Numbered from the stretch's first letter, positions 1 through 7,090 are shown. The stretch: DNA of 18,419 bases from Porphyromonadaceae bacterium UBA4277 (GCA_002395965.1 DGVT01000084.1:449-18867); one strand, 5' to 3'. Notes: a model not told the origin generated them from the letters alone. Translations and numbers: made by a program.

Positions 1-186
1 ACTTAAACCTAAACTTACACCGCAACAATCCATGCAAATTTCCACTAAATTTACTGTTATTATTGGAGTGATTGTTTTTGTTAATGTTTTGATTTTCAAC
101 AATAAAATCACAAATAAACATTTAACTTCTACATATTTTTATGCACTTTTCTTTTACCGAACTCACGTTAAAGCAGTAAAAAATTG
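1..186. other. AT-rich intergenic region before the LRR gene
   Basis: No convincing reading frame is visible. The stretch is strongly AT-rich. It contains a 7-bp perfect inverted repeat (TGATTTT at 90-96 and AAAATCA at 104-110, loop of 7). That repeat is not followed by a T-run on the + strand, so I do not call it a terminator. The end of this stretch runs into the promoter of the LRR gene. Confidence 0.5.
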
Positions 187-194
187 TACCTTTG
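187..194 (+). promoter_or_regulatory. Bacteroidetes -7 promoter box for the LRR gene
   Basis: TACCTTTG matches the Bacteroidetes primary-sigma -7 consensus TAnnTTTG exactly. No good -33 TTTG lies 19-21 bases upstream, so the upstream element is weak. The box ends about 28 bases before the ATG at 223, leaving a short leader. It also argues against any translation start upstream of 223. Confidence 0.65.
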
Positions 195-222
195 CAGTTG
201 CAATACTCTAAACCCTTTTAGT

Positions 223-1392
223 ATGAATAGAAGCTGTTTAATCTTAGTTTGTTTGTTATTTTCGGCCATTAGAATAATAGCTGCAAATTTCAGTGTGGAA
301 GTTGACGGTTTGATTTATAAGCAAAACCTTGATGACACAACCACCGTTTCGCTTACATGTAAATCGGATCACTGGAACTGGTCGAGCAGTAATAATTACA
401 GTCAAACATCTATAACTGTTCCCCCAAGTATTTTGGTTGATGGAGTTGAGTATCGTGTAACCGCTCTTGCAGAACGAGCATTGAACAACTGTCACAATCT
501 TACTTCAGTATTTCTTCCTAATACTATAAAGAAATTAGGCTATTACGCATTCTCTTGCTGCGATAATCTAAAAGAGCTTATTCTTCCTGATTCACTGGAA
601 TACATAGGACCTTGGGCTTTCTTCAACTGCCATCTTGACAAGCTTGTAGTTCCGCCATCACTAAAGGAGTTTGGTTTCTCTGCTTTTTATTCAGAAATTG
701 GCGCAAGTGGTGCTTCTAATGTTTACATCTCGGATTTAAGTGCATGGCTTCGCATCAAATTTGGTAGTCAAGATGCAAATCCAACTCGTGCCCATTTTTT
801 CTTGAATAATGAACCAATTAAAAATCTCGTTATTCCAGATGACATTGACGAAATCAACAGTAGTGCGTTAGCATATATTGATTGTGAAACAATTACAATC
901 CCAGACCATGTTATGGGCATTGCTGATTATGCCTTTTATGGATGCAAAGCAAAAGAGATTAAAATAGGGACAGGTATTGCCGAGATTGGTTCTTGGGCAT
1001 TATCTTACTGCTCTAATGTTGAATCTATCACACTCGGTCAAAATGTCAGCAAAATCTATACACCTAATTTCAATAATATAGGAAAGATTAAAACCATTTT
1101 TTGCAATTCATTAACTCCTCCCTCGATTTCCAATCATCAGGCATTCACATATTTTCATGGCCGAGATGATGATGAAGATGAATATACGTTAGATGATGTA
1201 ACACTCATTGTGCCTACCGGGACTCAACGAGCTTATAGAGACGCCGAAACCTGGAAAAGATTTGGTCACATAAAAGAAGTTGAAGATAATGCCGGTTCAC
1301 TTTTGGGTGATATGAATGGTGACAGCATAGTTGATGTGTCGGATGTAAACGTAATTATTAATATTATTTTAGGCAAGTATAATCGCAAATAA
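223..1392 (+). CDS. Secreted BspA-type leucine-rich-repeat protein with a C-terminal dockerin-like half-repeat
   Basis: Predicted exported protein of 389 residues. A signal peptide (about residues 1-21) has a basic start, a hydrophobic core and AA before NFS. The body has BspA/Treponema-type LRRs (LRR_5) of about 23 residues with recurring patterns such as 'LPNTIKKLGYYAF' and 'IPDHVMGIADYAFYGC'. A non-repeat block near the C terminus ('VPTGTQRAYRDAETWKRFG') is typical of this family in Bacteroidales. Residues 360-389 resemble one dockerin type I calcium loop (D363, N365, D367, D371, D374), while a true dockerin carries two. The start at 223 is chosen because the in-frame TTG at 184 lies upstream of the -7 box. 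The family is surface-exposed or secreted and often linked to adhesion; the ligand here cannot be told. The gene is clearly more AT-rich than those after 2143, and no partner gene is adjacent. Confidence 0.88.
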   Translation: MNRSCLILVCLLFSAIRIIAANFSVEVDGLIYKQNLDDTTTVSLTCKSDHWNWSSSNNYSQTSITVPPSILVDGVEYRVTALAERALNNCHNLTSVFLPNTIKKLGYYAFSCCDNLKELILPDSLEYIGPWAFFNCHLDKLVVPPSLKEFGFSAFYSEIGASGASNVYISDLSAWLRIKFGSQDANPTRAHFFLNNEPIKNLVIPDDIDEINSSALAYIDCETITIPDHVMGIADYAFYGCKAKEIKIGTGIAEIGSWALSYCSNVESITLGQNVSKIYTPNFNNIGKIKTIFCNSLTPPSISNHQAFTYFHGRDDDEDEYTLDDVTLIVPTGTQRAYRDAETWKRFGHIKEVEDNAGSLLGDMNGDSIVDVSDVNVIINIILGKYNRK

Positions 1393-1813
1393 AGCCCTGT
1401 CTTTTAGACAACGAACATTTGTCGCCTGGCCATATACCGACTGTCAGAAAATATGAGTACCATTGCCCATGGCTAAATACGATTTTTGATTTTACAACGC
1501 AAATTTAGCCAAAGTGGAGGCAGCTGCAAAACCTGTGTATAATGCAGTTGAGCTGACGAGCGCCGAAGACACTGAATGCTTCGATGGAGCTATTTGTCGT
1601 TAAGACCATGCAAGCAGGCTATAGGTCGGCGTAGCTTGGTGATAGGCAGCCAATTAGAAGGGCGACTCGAAGATGCACCACAAACACCAATTCGCACATA
1701 CGCCACCGCTAATTCCCGAATATTTGAATTTTGACACACCCTCTACTATTGAAGTCGGGTCTTCGACCAGCCCGGCATCTTCGATACCCTATGTCTCAAC
1801 CTGACACAGTTTT
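1393..1813. other. Long gap without a confident gene; possible remnant or dispersed element
   Basis: I recognise no gene here. Several short open stretches overlap in different frames and on both strands, none with a convincing start, ribosome site or family motif. Visible structures are a 5-bp hairpin just after the LRR stop (TGTCT/AGACA, 1398-1410, no T-tract), a 10-bp inverted repeat TCGAAGATGC (1667-1676) with GCATCTTCGA (1775-1784), and a small GGTC-TTC-GACC hairpin near 1758-1768. Base composition is less AT-rich than in the flanking genes. It could be a decayed gene, a non-coding RNA locus or a dispersed intergenic repeat. Confidence 0.4.
1576..1734 (+). CDS. Doubtful 52-residue ORF
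   Basis: An ATG-to-TGA frame of 52 codons beginning MLRWSYLSLR and ending NSRIFEF. The product would be basic and arginine-rich, with no signal peptide, membrane segment or known motif. There is no promoter box or ribosome site close upstream. A second frame across 1499-1606 is also open until a TAA, and the reverse strand has open stretches as well, so openness alone is weak evidence. I list it because it occupies the middle of an otherwise unexplained gap. It may be part of a repeated element rather than a real gene. Confidence 0.15.
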   Translation: MLRWSYLSLRPCKQAIGRRSLVIGSQLEGRLEDAPQTPIRTYATANSRIFEF

Positions 1814-1845
1814 TTTGCTGGTGACCCGAAAAAAATGTACCTTTA
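1814..1845 (+). promoter_or_regulatory. Bacteroidetes promoter (-33 TTTG, -7 TACCTTTA)
   Basis: TTTG at 1814-1817 and TACCTTTA at 1838-1845 are separated by 20 bases, which fits the Bacteroidetes spacing. The -7 box differs from TAnnTTTG only in the last base. The start of the small membrane protein gene follows 33 bases after the box. This is the best two-part promoter in the window. Confidence 0.65.
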
Positions 1846-1878
1846 CAGCGTTTTATTAATTAGATAAATCGGAATTAA

Positions 1879-2100
1879 ATGAAATACATAAGTAAGGCAC
1901 TTATCTTGTTTGTGGGATGTGTAGTAACATTTGCGTTACTTGATTCCATATTTCGTGAATTAAAACCATTGATTGACTACTTGATTCAAGGAGCAATCTC
2001 TACCATTTTTTGTATGATATTTATCTACCTCGATGACAAAGGATGGAACTCTTGGAAAAAGGTTAGAAGCTTGTTTAAACGTAAGAAAGCTCACGAGTAA
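1879..2100 (+). CDS. Small two-helix membrane protein of unknown function
   Basis: A 73-residue protein I cannot assign to a family. Two hydrophobic segments are visible: roughly residues 5-23 (starting ALILFVGCVV) and 34-51 (ending IFCMIFIYL). A strongly basic, soluble tail follows (residues 54-73, rich in K, R and W), so a hairpin in the inner membrane with a cytoplasmic C-terminus is the likely topology by the positive-inside rule. A good promoter sits just upstream, which supports a real gene. It is AT-rich like the LRR gene. The next gene starts 42 bases downstream and could be cotranscribed. A toxin-like or regulatory small membrane protein is possible but not shown. Confidence 0.6.
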   Translation: MKYISKALILFVGCVVTFALLDSIFRELKPLIDYLIQGAISTIFCMIFIYLDDKGWNSWKKVRSLFKRKKAHE

Positions 2101-2142
2101 CTTCCAATTTAGCGTACCGAAAGAATCAGAAACAGAAACCTT

Positions 2143-2583
2143 ATGAGCATCGAAGAACTACTTGAACGGCCCTACTACGTTATGGACATCCTGCCCAGGC
2201 AGGTGGCGGCTGATAGTGGCGGACAATATTTCAAGGTGGAGCAGTACTACCTGAAAGATATTGAAAGGTTGAGCCGCCAATATGCCCATGTGTTGCTGAA
2301 ACTGAACTGCTACTACGACCTGGCTTTCAGCCACGATGCCGAGCACTGGCAACTGAACCCTGAGCCGGAAGATATAGTGCAGATGGTCAAGGCTAGCTTA
2401 TCGAAAGAGCCTTCTGAGGCATGTCTCTATATCACGTTGGCAGAAGAATCGATGTTGCTCACGCTTCAACGCGACACCACTCACATGACGCTCTATAACC
2501 CGACAGATGAGTTCCTAAGCCTGCATGGCCAGTTAGCCTCAGCCGAGGGCTTGTTTGTATGGTCTCCCTTAACTAAATCATAA
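2143..2583 (+). CDS. Conserved-looking protein of unknown function, 146 aa
   Basis: A soluble, acidic protein of 146 residues without signal peptide or membrane segment. The N-terminus 'PYYVMDILPRQVAADSGGQY' followed by a 'KVEQYYL' segment looks like a fixed family signature, and I have the impression that similar proteins of unknown function are common in Bacteroidetes, but I cannot name a domain. There are no obvious catalytic or metal-binding motifs. The gene is followed after only 5 bases by an aldo/keto reductase, so the two are very probably cotranscribed, and a TfoX-like gene follows those. Codon use is GC-rich, unlike the two genes to the left. The start follows an A-rich leader, as is common in this phylum. 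Confidence 0.75.
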   Translation: MSIEELLERPYYVMDILPRQVAADSGGQYFKVEQYYLKDIERLSRQYAHVLLKLNCYYDLAFSHDAEHWQLNPEPEDIVQMVKASLSKEPSEACLYITLAEESMLLTLQRDTTHMTLYNPTDEFLSLHGQLASAEGLFVWSPLTKS

Positions 2584-2588
2584 GCGAT

Positions 2589-3422
2589 ATGGAATTAAAG
2601 AAATTGAATAACGGCGTTGAGATGCCGATGATCGGCCTCGGCGTGTATAACATCTCTAATAGGGAAACACAACGGGTGGTAGAGGATGCCATCAGCGTGG
2701 GCTACCGGAGCATCGACACGGCAACTATGTACTGCAACGAGCGAGGCGTGGGCGATGGTGTGAGAGCATGTGGCTTGGCCAGAGACGAGCTGTTCGTCAC
2801 CACCAAGATATGCGAGCCCTGCTACACCCGCGAGCAGACGCTCCGCGCGGTGGAGCACTCGATGCGAGAACTCAGACTTGACTATGTTGACCTGATGCTC
2901 CTGCATTGGCCCGTGGGCAACCCGAAAGTGATGTGGCAAACGCTCGAAGAGCTCTACGCACAAGGGACATTCAAAGCCATCGGTGTGTCGAACTTCTACC
3001 CCAACACCTTCCCCCAAATCGTGAACGGGGCCAAGGTAATGCCCGTGGTGAATCAATGTGAGGCACATGTGCTCTACCAGCAACGCAAGATGCTGGAGTA
3101 CCTGAAGCCCTACAACGTGGCGCTCGAAGCATGGAGCCCGTTGGCAGAGGGGAAACATGGCATATTCAAGAATGCCACGCTCGCGACTATCGGTGAATAT
3201 TACGGCAAGACTGCCGCTCAGATAGCCCTGAAGTTCCTCATCCAGAACGGCATCATCATCATTCCCAAGACCACCCACAAGCAGCGCATGCAAGAGAATA
3301 TCGACCTCTTCGACTTCACCCTCACCGATGACGACTTGAGGCAGATATGCCGTCTGGACACTGGCAGGAATGTGACGGGCTGGCCATCAGATGCACTCAA
3401 ATACAATCCGGGAAGCAAATGA
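2589..3422 (+). CDS. Aldo/keto reductase (2,5-diketo-D-gluconate reductase-like)
   Basis: Cytoplasmic NADPH-dependent reductase of the aldo/keto reductase superfamily, (beta/alpha)8 fold, 277 residues, the usual length for the short bacterial AKR branch. The catalytic tetrad is complete: D43 and Y48 (in 'YRSIDTATMY'), K73 ('VTTKICEP') and H106 ('LLHWP'). Further signatures are GLGVYN (16-21), GVSNF (132-136) and the cofactor-binding stretch PKTTHKQRMQEN (226-237). These enzymes reduce aldehydes or ketones to alcohols; the physiological substrate cannot be read from sequence, and family members range from diketogluconate to methylglyoxal. It sits 5 bases after the unknown 146-aa gene and 36 bases before a TfoX_N gene, so all three probably form one unit. 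The superfamily is near certain, the substrate open. Confidence 0.93.
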   Translation: MELKKLNNGVEMPMIGLGVYNISNRETQRVVEDAISVGYRSIDTATMYCNERGVGDGVRACGLARDELFVTTKICEPCYTREQTLRAVEHSMRELRLDYVDLMLLHWPVGNPKVMWQTLEELYAQGTFKAIGVSNFYPNTFPQIVNGAKVMPVVNQCEAHVLYQQRKMLEYLKPYNVALEAWSPLAEGKHGIFKNATLATIGEYYGKTAAQIALKFLIQNGIIIIPKTTHKQRMQENIDLFDFTLTDDDLRQICRLDTGRNVTGWPSDALKYNPGSK

Positions 3423-3458
3423 TAGCGAACGACAATAAGCTGATAAATCGTAATTAAT

Positions 3459-3779
3459 ATGGCAAGCAGTATAGACTTTGTGCAATATATCGTTGACCAA
3501 TGTTCGGGAGCTGGCGACATAGTAACCAAAAAAATGTTTGGAGACTACGGCATCTATTGCAATGGAAAGATATTTGGCCTTATTTGTGATGACTGCCTCT
3601 ATCTGAAACCTACTGAGGCTGTACGGCCATTGCTCAGGACGCACGAATTGCGACGTCCTTATGAGGGTGCAAAGCACTATTTCTACATCGCCGACGTAGA
3701 TGACCATGAATATCTATCAAAGTTGGTCGCTCAGACATGCAAGGCACTGCCTGCTCGCAAGCCCAGGAAAAGCAAGTGA
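3459..3779 (+). CDS. TfoX N-terminal domain family protein
   Basis: A 106-residue cytoplasmic protein consisting essentially of one TfoX_N domain (about residues 12-92). The hallmark is KKMFGDYGIY (24-33) followed by a FGLICDDCLYLK stretch (39-50) and a late 'YFYIADVDD' segment. The tail is basic (KPRKSK). In gammaproteobacteria TfoX/Sxy couples this domain to a second TfoX_C domain and activates competence genes through CRP; here TfoX_C is missing, and the function of stand-alone TfoX_N proteins is largely unknown. The gene follows the aldo/keto reductase by 36 bases. A comEC gene lies about 1.2 kb downstream, but nothing in the sequence shows that the two are linked. Confidence 0.85.
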   Translation: MASSIDFVQYIVDQCSGAGDIVTKKMFGDYGIYCNGKIFGLICDDCLYLKPTEAVRPLLRTHELRRPYEGAKHYFYIADVDDHEYLSKLVAQTCKALPARKPRKSK

Positions 3780-4055
3780 ATTCGGATTTTCTTTTTGCCT
3801 GCCCTCGCAAAATTACTAAAACGAACATATTATTAATTTTTGAAAGCAATAATAGCACGCTTTGAAAAGGTTGCATTATGCTTTTTCGCTTTCAAGACTG
3901 TGTGTAACATCTTGATTACCACCCGTGTCACCCACCAGTACTAAGTGACTATGGCCGTTTCATGACTTTTTCAAGTGGAGTCAACTCAATATGCACAGAT
4001 TATTCAAACCTATTATTTTTTTCATGTAAATATTCAGAATTTAATATTTTATTTG
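3780..4055. other. Intergenic region between the TfoX_N gene and aroE
   Basis: No reading frame of interest is visible. The left part holds an imperfect long hairpin (listed separately), and the right part is AT-rich promoter DNA for aroE. The middle, around 3900-3970, shows nothing I can interpret. Confidence 0.5.
3840..3895 (+). terminator. Possible imperfect stem-loop terminator after the TfoX_N gene
   Basis: TTGAAAGC (3840-3847) pairs perfectly with GCTTTCAA (3888-3895). Inside it ATAATAGCA pairs with TGCATTAT with one bulged base, leaving a loop of about 14 bases. The 3' side has an internal loop containing a T-run. No clean T-tract follows the outer stem, so intrinsic termination is uncertain. 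The position, about 60 bases after a stop codon and ahead of a new promoter, fits the end of a transcript. Confidence 0.35.
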
Positions 4056-4063
4056 TAATTTTG
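4056..4063 (+). promoter_or_regulatory. Bacteroidetes -7 promoter box for aroE
   Basis: TAATTTTG matches TAnnTTTG exactly and is embedded in strongly AT-rich DNA. No good -33 TTTG is visible at the right distance. Transcription would begin about 7-10 bases downstream, giving a leader of roughly 50 bases before the aroE start. Confidence 0.6.
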
Positions 4064-4078
4064 CAACAATTTCAAACC

Positions 4079-4111
4079 AACCCTACCGAATGCAATAGCC
4101 GCAGGTGGGTT
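4079..4111 (+). promoter_or_regulatory. Leader hairpin just upstream of the aroE start
   Basis: AACCCTACC (4079-4087) can pair with GGTGGGTT (4104-4111) with one bulged T, closing a loop of 16 bases. It lies in the predicted aroE leader and ends 9 bases before the first ATG, where it could affect ribosome access. It matches no riboswitch I know, and pairing may be chance. Confidence 0.25.
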
Positions 4112-4120
4112 ATTTAGAGA

Positions 4121-4903
4121 ATGTTAGCTATGGCAAATTCAAGTACAAAGGCTCAATACGGATTGATCGGTCACCCGCTGGCCCACTCTTTTTCTCGAGA
4201 ATTTTTTAATCAGAAATTCGCATCCGAGGGAGTAGATGCCGAGTATATCAACTTTGATATTGAAGACATCAATTATCTGACCGAAATAGTGAGCGAGTAC
4301 CCTAACCTCAGGGGGCTCAACGTCACCACACCCTACAAGGAAGCCGTGCTGCCGTTCCTCACCCAGCTCGACGATGAGGCGCAAGCCATAGGTGCCGTAA
4401 ACGTCATCAAAATCATTCGCGACAGCAAGACCGGCGAAGTCACAGCCCTGAAGGGCTACAACAGCGACTCACCCGGATTTGAACAGACCATCGAGGAAAT
4501 AATTCCCAAGGGAGCCACGAGTGCTCTGGTGCTGGGCACTGGCGGTGCGGCCAAGGCCGTGGCACGCGCACTGCTCAACCAAGGCATCACCACACAGTTC
4601 GTCTCGCGGCGCAAAACGGCAACCAACCTCACCTATGAAGAGATTACCCGCGCCATGGTGGCCCAAAACAAGATTGTGGTCAACGCCACCCCCGTGGGCA
4701 AATATCCCGACATCGACCAGTGTCCCGATTTTCCCTTCCGCTTCCTCACCAAGCAGCACCTGTGCTATGACCTGATCTATAACCCCGACGAGACGCTCTT
4801 CCTGAGAAACGCTCGCAACGTGGGCGCACACACCAAGAACGGACTGGAAATGCTGCTCATGCAGGCCTTCATCTCCTACTCGATCTGGAACGAGCAGATG
4901 TAG
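4121..4903 (+). CDS. aroE: Shikimate dehydrogenase
   Basis: Cytoplasmic NADPH-dependent enzyme that reduces 3-dehydroshikimate to shikimate in the chorismate pathway. The product has 260 residues, normal to slightly short for AroE. The substrate-binding signature GHPLAHSFS (17-25), the catalytic lysine K73 in NVTTPYKE and the catalytic aspartate D116 in YNSD are present; the usual NTD reads NSD here. The Rossmann turn is GTGGAAKA (139-146), followed by the VSRRKT segment that contacts the NADPH phosphate. The C-terminal NGLEMLLMQA motif is also typical. Two starts are possible, ATG at 4121 or ATG at 4130; the second begins MANSSTKAQYGLIGHP and gives a more usual N-terminus. The gene has its own -7 box and is followed 40 bases later by comEC, probably in the same transcript. 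Confidence 0.95.
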   Translation: MLAMANSSTKAQYGLIGHPLAHSFSREFFNQKFASEGVDAEYINFDIEDINYLTEIVSEYPNLRGLNVTTPYKEAVLPFLTQLDDEAQAIGAVNVIKIIRDSKTGEVTALKGYNSDSPGFEQTIEEIIPKGATSALVLGTGGAAKAVARALLNQGITTQFVSRRKTATNLTYEEITRAMVAQNKIVVNATPVGKYPDIDQCPDFPFRFLTKQHLCYDLIYNPDETLFLRNARNVGAHTKNGLEMLLMQAFISYSIWNEQM

Positions 4904-4943
4904 CGCCGGCGCGCCACCTCACCACTCACCCACCACTCCGCCC

Positions 4944-6971
4944 ATGGGCAGCTTCACTCCGGCACGATACCCTGCTCTCAGGCTCCTGGTGCCCATGGCT
5001 GCGGGCACGGCACTGGGGTGCCACCACGGCACAATGGTTGCAGCCGCCGCTGTGGCGTTCACCGGCTTAGGCCTGTATCTCATCATCTCACTCAACGCAC
5101 GCACTCCTGACCATGCACTCAGGCTCAGGCCACTATGGATTGTGCCCATCGCACTGCTTGCCTTTGCCCTGGGCATGGCCAGTGCCATCATTCACCGCCC
5201 GGTCGAGCTCCACACCGATGCGCTGCGCGGCAAGCCGCTCGAAGCACAAGTCATCGACGTGTGGCCGGGCGACTTTTCCACCACACTCACCGCCACGCTG
5301 CAAGTGCCCGGACGGCCCAAGATACAGCTCACCACAAGAGGCTGCGACTACACAATCGCCGAGGGAGACTTCGTGAGATTTACTGCCGACCTGAAGCCCA
5401 TCACCAACATGGGTAACCCCGACGAGACCGACTATGCCGCGCTGATGTGGCGCAAAGGCATAGGCTACACGCAGCACATCACCACCACCCTTTTCCACTA
5501 TAGCAAGGAGCCACGACCGCGGTTCTCGTTTCGAGCGTTAAGGCACAAGCTTGAAGACGTGATACTGACCAATGTGGCCGACGAGCCAACTCAGCAACTC
5601 GTCATAGCCATGGTGCTGGGCGACAGCCGGCTCATCGACGACCAGATGCGCGACGACTTTGCCCGCGCGGGCATAGCCCATGTGCTGGCACTGAGCGGTC
5701 TGCACCTCGGGCTCGTAGCATGGCTGGTGTGGCTGGTGCTGATGCCGCTCGACTACTGGCACCTCAGGTGGCTGCGCCTGGTGCTCACCATGATAGCCAT
5801 GGCCGCATTCTGCGCCATGACGGGTGCCTCGCCATCGGTGGTCAGAGCATCGCTGATGATAGGCTTCAGTTTCATCGCCTACATGGCCGGCAGGCGCTAC
5901 CCGCCACTGAATGCCACTGCCGTGGCAGCAATGCTCATACTGCTGTTCCAGCCCATGGAGATATATGGCATAGGCTTTCAGCTGAGCTTCATCACCGTGG
6001 CGACACTGATCGTCACGCTGAGCCACTGGCAAGCGAGGACAGCGAGCCGCGTCACAGCCTACTTTCTGGCCACCCTCGTCACATCGCTCACAGCCATGAT
6101 AGCCACCGCCATGCTCACTGCTTACTATTTTCACACCATTTCATTCATTGCCCCGATTGCTAACGTGGTGACACTCCCGCTTGTGCCCATCATCATAGCG
6201 TCAGGGCTGGTGTTGCTGGCTGCGTCGCTGATGGGTGTCAATGTGCCGGCCATCGCCTGGCTCACGCAGGCCACATGCAGCCTCACCGAGCGCACGGCGC
6301 ACGCCCTGGGCAGCTTGCCCGGCGGCCACATTGCCGGCATTTATGTGGGTGGCCCTACTCTGCTGTTCTACTATGGCGCACTGGCACTGACAATCTGGTG
6401 GGTCATGCATCCGCGCCGCCGCACGGCGCTGGCAGCAATGGCCATGACCATAGGCATGGTCGCGACACACGCCATCGATGCAGCTCGCACGCCCGAGGCC
6501 GGCATCGTGGTGTTTAACGACCATAGCTACACGCCCATCGTGGCCTTCGACCACGGCAAGGCACTGCTGTGGGCGCCCGACATCGACAGTCAGCCCACCG
6601 AGCTTACCCGGCATTTCAGCCAGCGTCACCGGACATTTCTGGCACACTATGGCATCAACCACATCACAGCCGCCACGGGCAGCGGCGCCACATGCCCGCC
6701 ACGCATGGCCGTCAGGCCGCCACTGGCCTGGATGTGCGGCAAACGCATTGCCGCGGCCGACCGAAAGAGCGACATCGGCATGATTTTTGCCAGCAACGCC
6801 AAGGCCGACATCATCGTGGTAGGCAAGCATTTTAATGCCGACGAGCTCCCGGCCACAGACAGCGCCGTGCTGGTGTTGAGTGGAGCGAGGCAGAAGGCGA
6901 TGCCTGCGGCCAGAGGCATCGTTCACGACTTGGCAAGCGACGGAGCCTTGGTGATGCTGATGGATGAGTGA
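4944..6971 (+). CDS. comEC: ComEC/Rec2 family DNA-uptake channel protein
   Basis: Polytopic inner-membrane protein of 675 residues. In naturally competent bacteria ComEC carries single-stranded DNA into the cytoplasm. The N-terminal part (about 10-190) has two or three membrane segments and a soluble DUF4131-like region ('GKPLEAQVIDVWPGDF'). The Competence domain follows (about 210-490), with the signature HVLALSGLHLGL (H246, S251-G252-L253-H254), 'MTGASPSVVRASLM' and many hydrophobic helices. From about residue 512 a soluble tail resembles the metallo-beta-lactamase-like ComEC C-domain in size, but I see no HxHxDH motif, so nuclease activity there is doubtful. The ATG at 4944 has no visible ribosome site; ATG codon 18 is an alternative. 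It follows aroE by 40 bases and is GC-rich. Competence itself cannot be inferred. Confidence 0.92.
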   Translation: MGSFTPARYPALRLLVPMAAGTALGCHHGTMVAAAAVAFTGLGLYLIISLNARTPDHALRLRPLWIVPIALLAFALGMASAIIHRPVELHTDALRGKPLEAQVIDVWPGDFSTTLTATLQVPGRPKIQLTTRGCDYTIAEGDFVRFTADLKPITNMGNPDETDYAALMWRKGIGYTQHITTTLFHYSKEPRPRFSFRALRHKLEDVILTNVADEPTQQLVIAMVLGDSRLIDDQMRDDFARAGIAHVLALSGLHLGLVAWLVWLVLMPLDYWHLRWLRLVLTMIAMAAFCAMTGASPSVVRASLMIGFSFIAYMAGRRYPPLNATAVAAMLILLFQPMEIYGIGFQLSFITVATLIVTLSHWQARTASRVTAYFLATLVTSLTAMIATAMLTAYYFHTISFIAPIANVVTLPLVPIIIASGLVLLAASLMGVNVPAIAWLTQATCSLTERTAHALGSLPGGHIAGIYVGGPTLLFYYGALALTIWWVMHPRRRTALAAMAMTIGMVATHAIDAARTPEAGIVVFNDHSYTPIVAFDHGKALLWAPDIDSQPTELTRHFSQRHRTFLAHYGINHITAATGSGATCPPRMAVRPPLAWMCGKRIAAADRKSDIGMIFASNAKADIIVVGKHFNADELPATDSAVLVLSGARQKAMPAARGIVHDLASDGALVMLMDE

Positions 6972-7013
6972 GACTGCCCGGCAAATGGTGTGATGCAGAT
7001 TTTTGCGCCGCAA

Positions 7014-7046
7014 TGTGGCCGATGTGAAGAGAATGTAGTAAATTTG
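7014..7046 (+). promoter_or_regulatory. Probable promoter for the nadE-led operon
   Basis: TAAATTTG at 7039-7046 is an exact TAnnTTTG match. A weak -33-like TGTG lies at 7014-7017, with a 21-base spacer. The box stands in the only AT-rich patch of the comEC-nadE gap and leaves a leader of about 35-40 bases before nadE. This suggests that nadE starts a transcription unit separate from aroE-comEC. Confidence 0.5.
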
Positions 7047-7090
7047 TAGGATTTTTTAGTTTTACCGATTATTAAGCAAACGTGTATCTC

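Noticed and set aside
184..222. TTG start codon extending the LRR protein by 13 residues
   Set aside because: It lies upstream of and overlaps the -7 promoter box at 187-194, and the ATG at 223 starts exactly at a signal peptide.
1398..1410. Terminator of the LRR gene
   Set aside because: The stem is only 5 bp and no T-run follows.
1499..1606. Second open frame in the gap (ANLAKVEAAAKPVYNAVE...)
   Set aside because: An in-frame TGA separates it from the nearest upstream ATG, it is short, and I recognise no family; it is noted only as part of the unexplained gap.
2595..3293. Antisense frame of 232 codons opposite the aldo/keto reductase
   Set aside because: The translation is histidine- and valine-rich low-quality sequence without motifs, and the + strand encodes a complete enzyme there.
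7082..7090. GTG start for nadE
   Set aside because: An ATG follows three codons later, and the GTG adds only three residues with no ribosome site in support.
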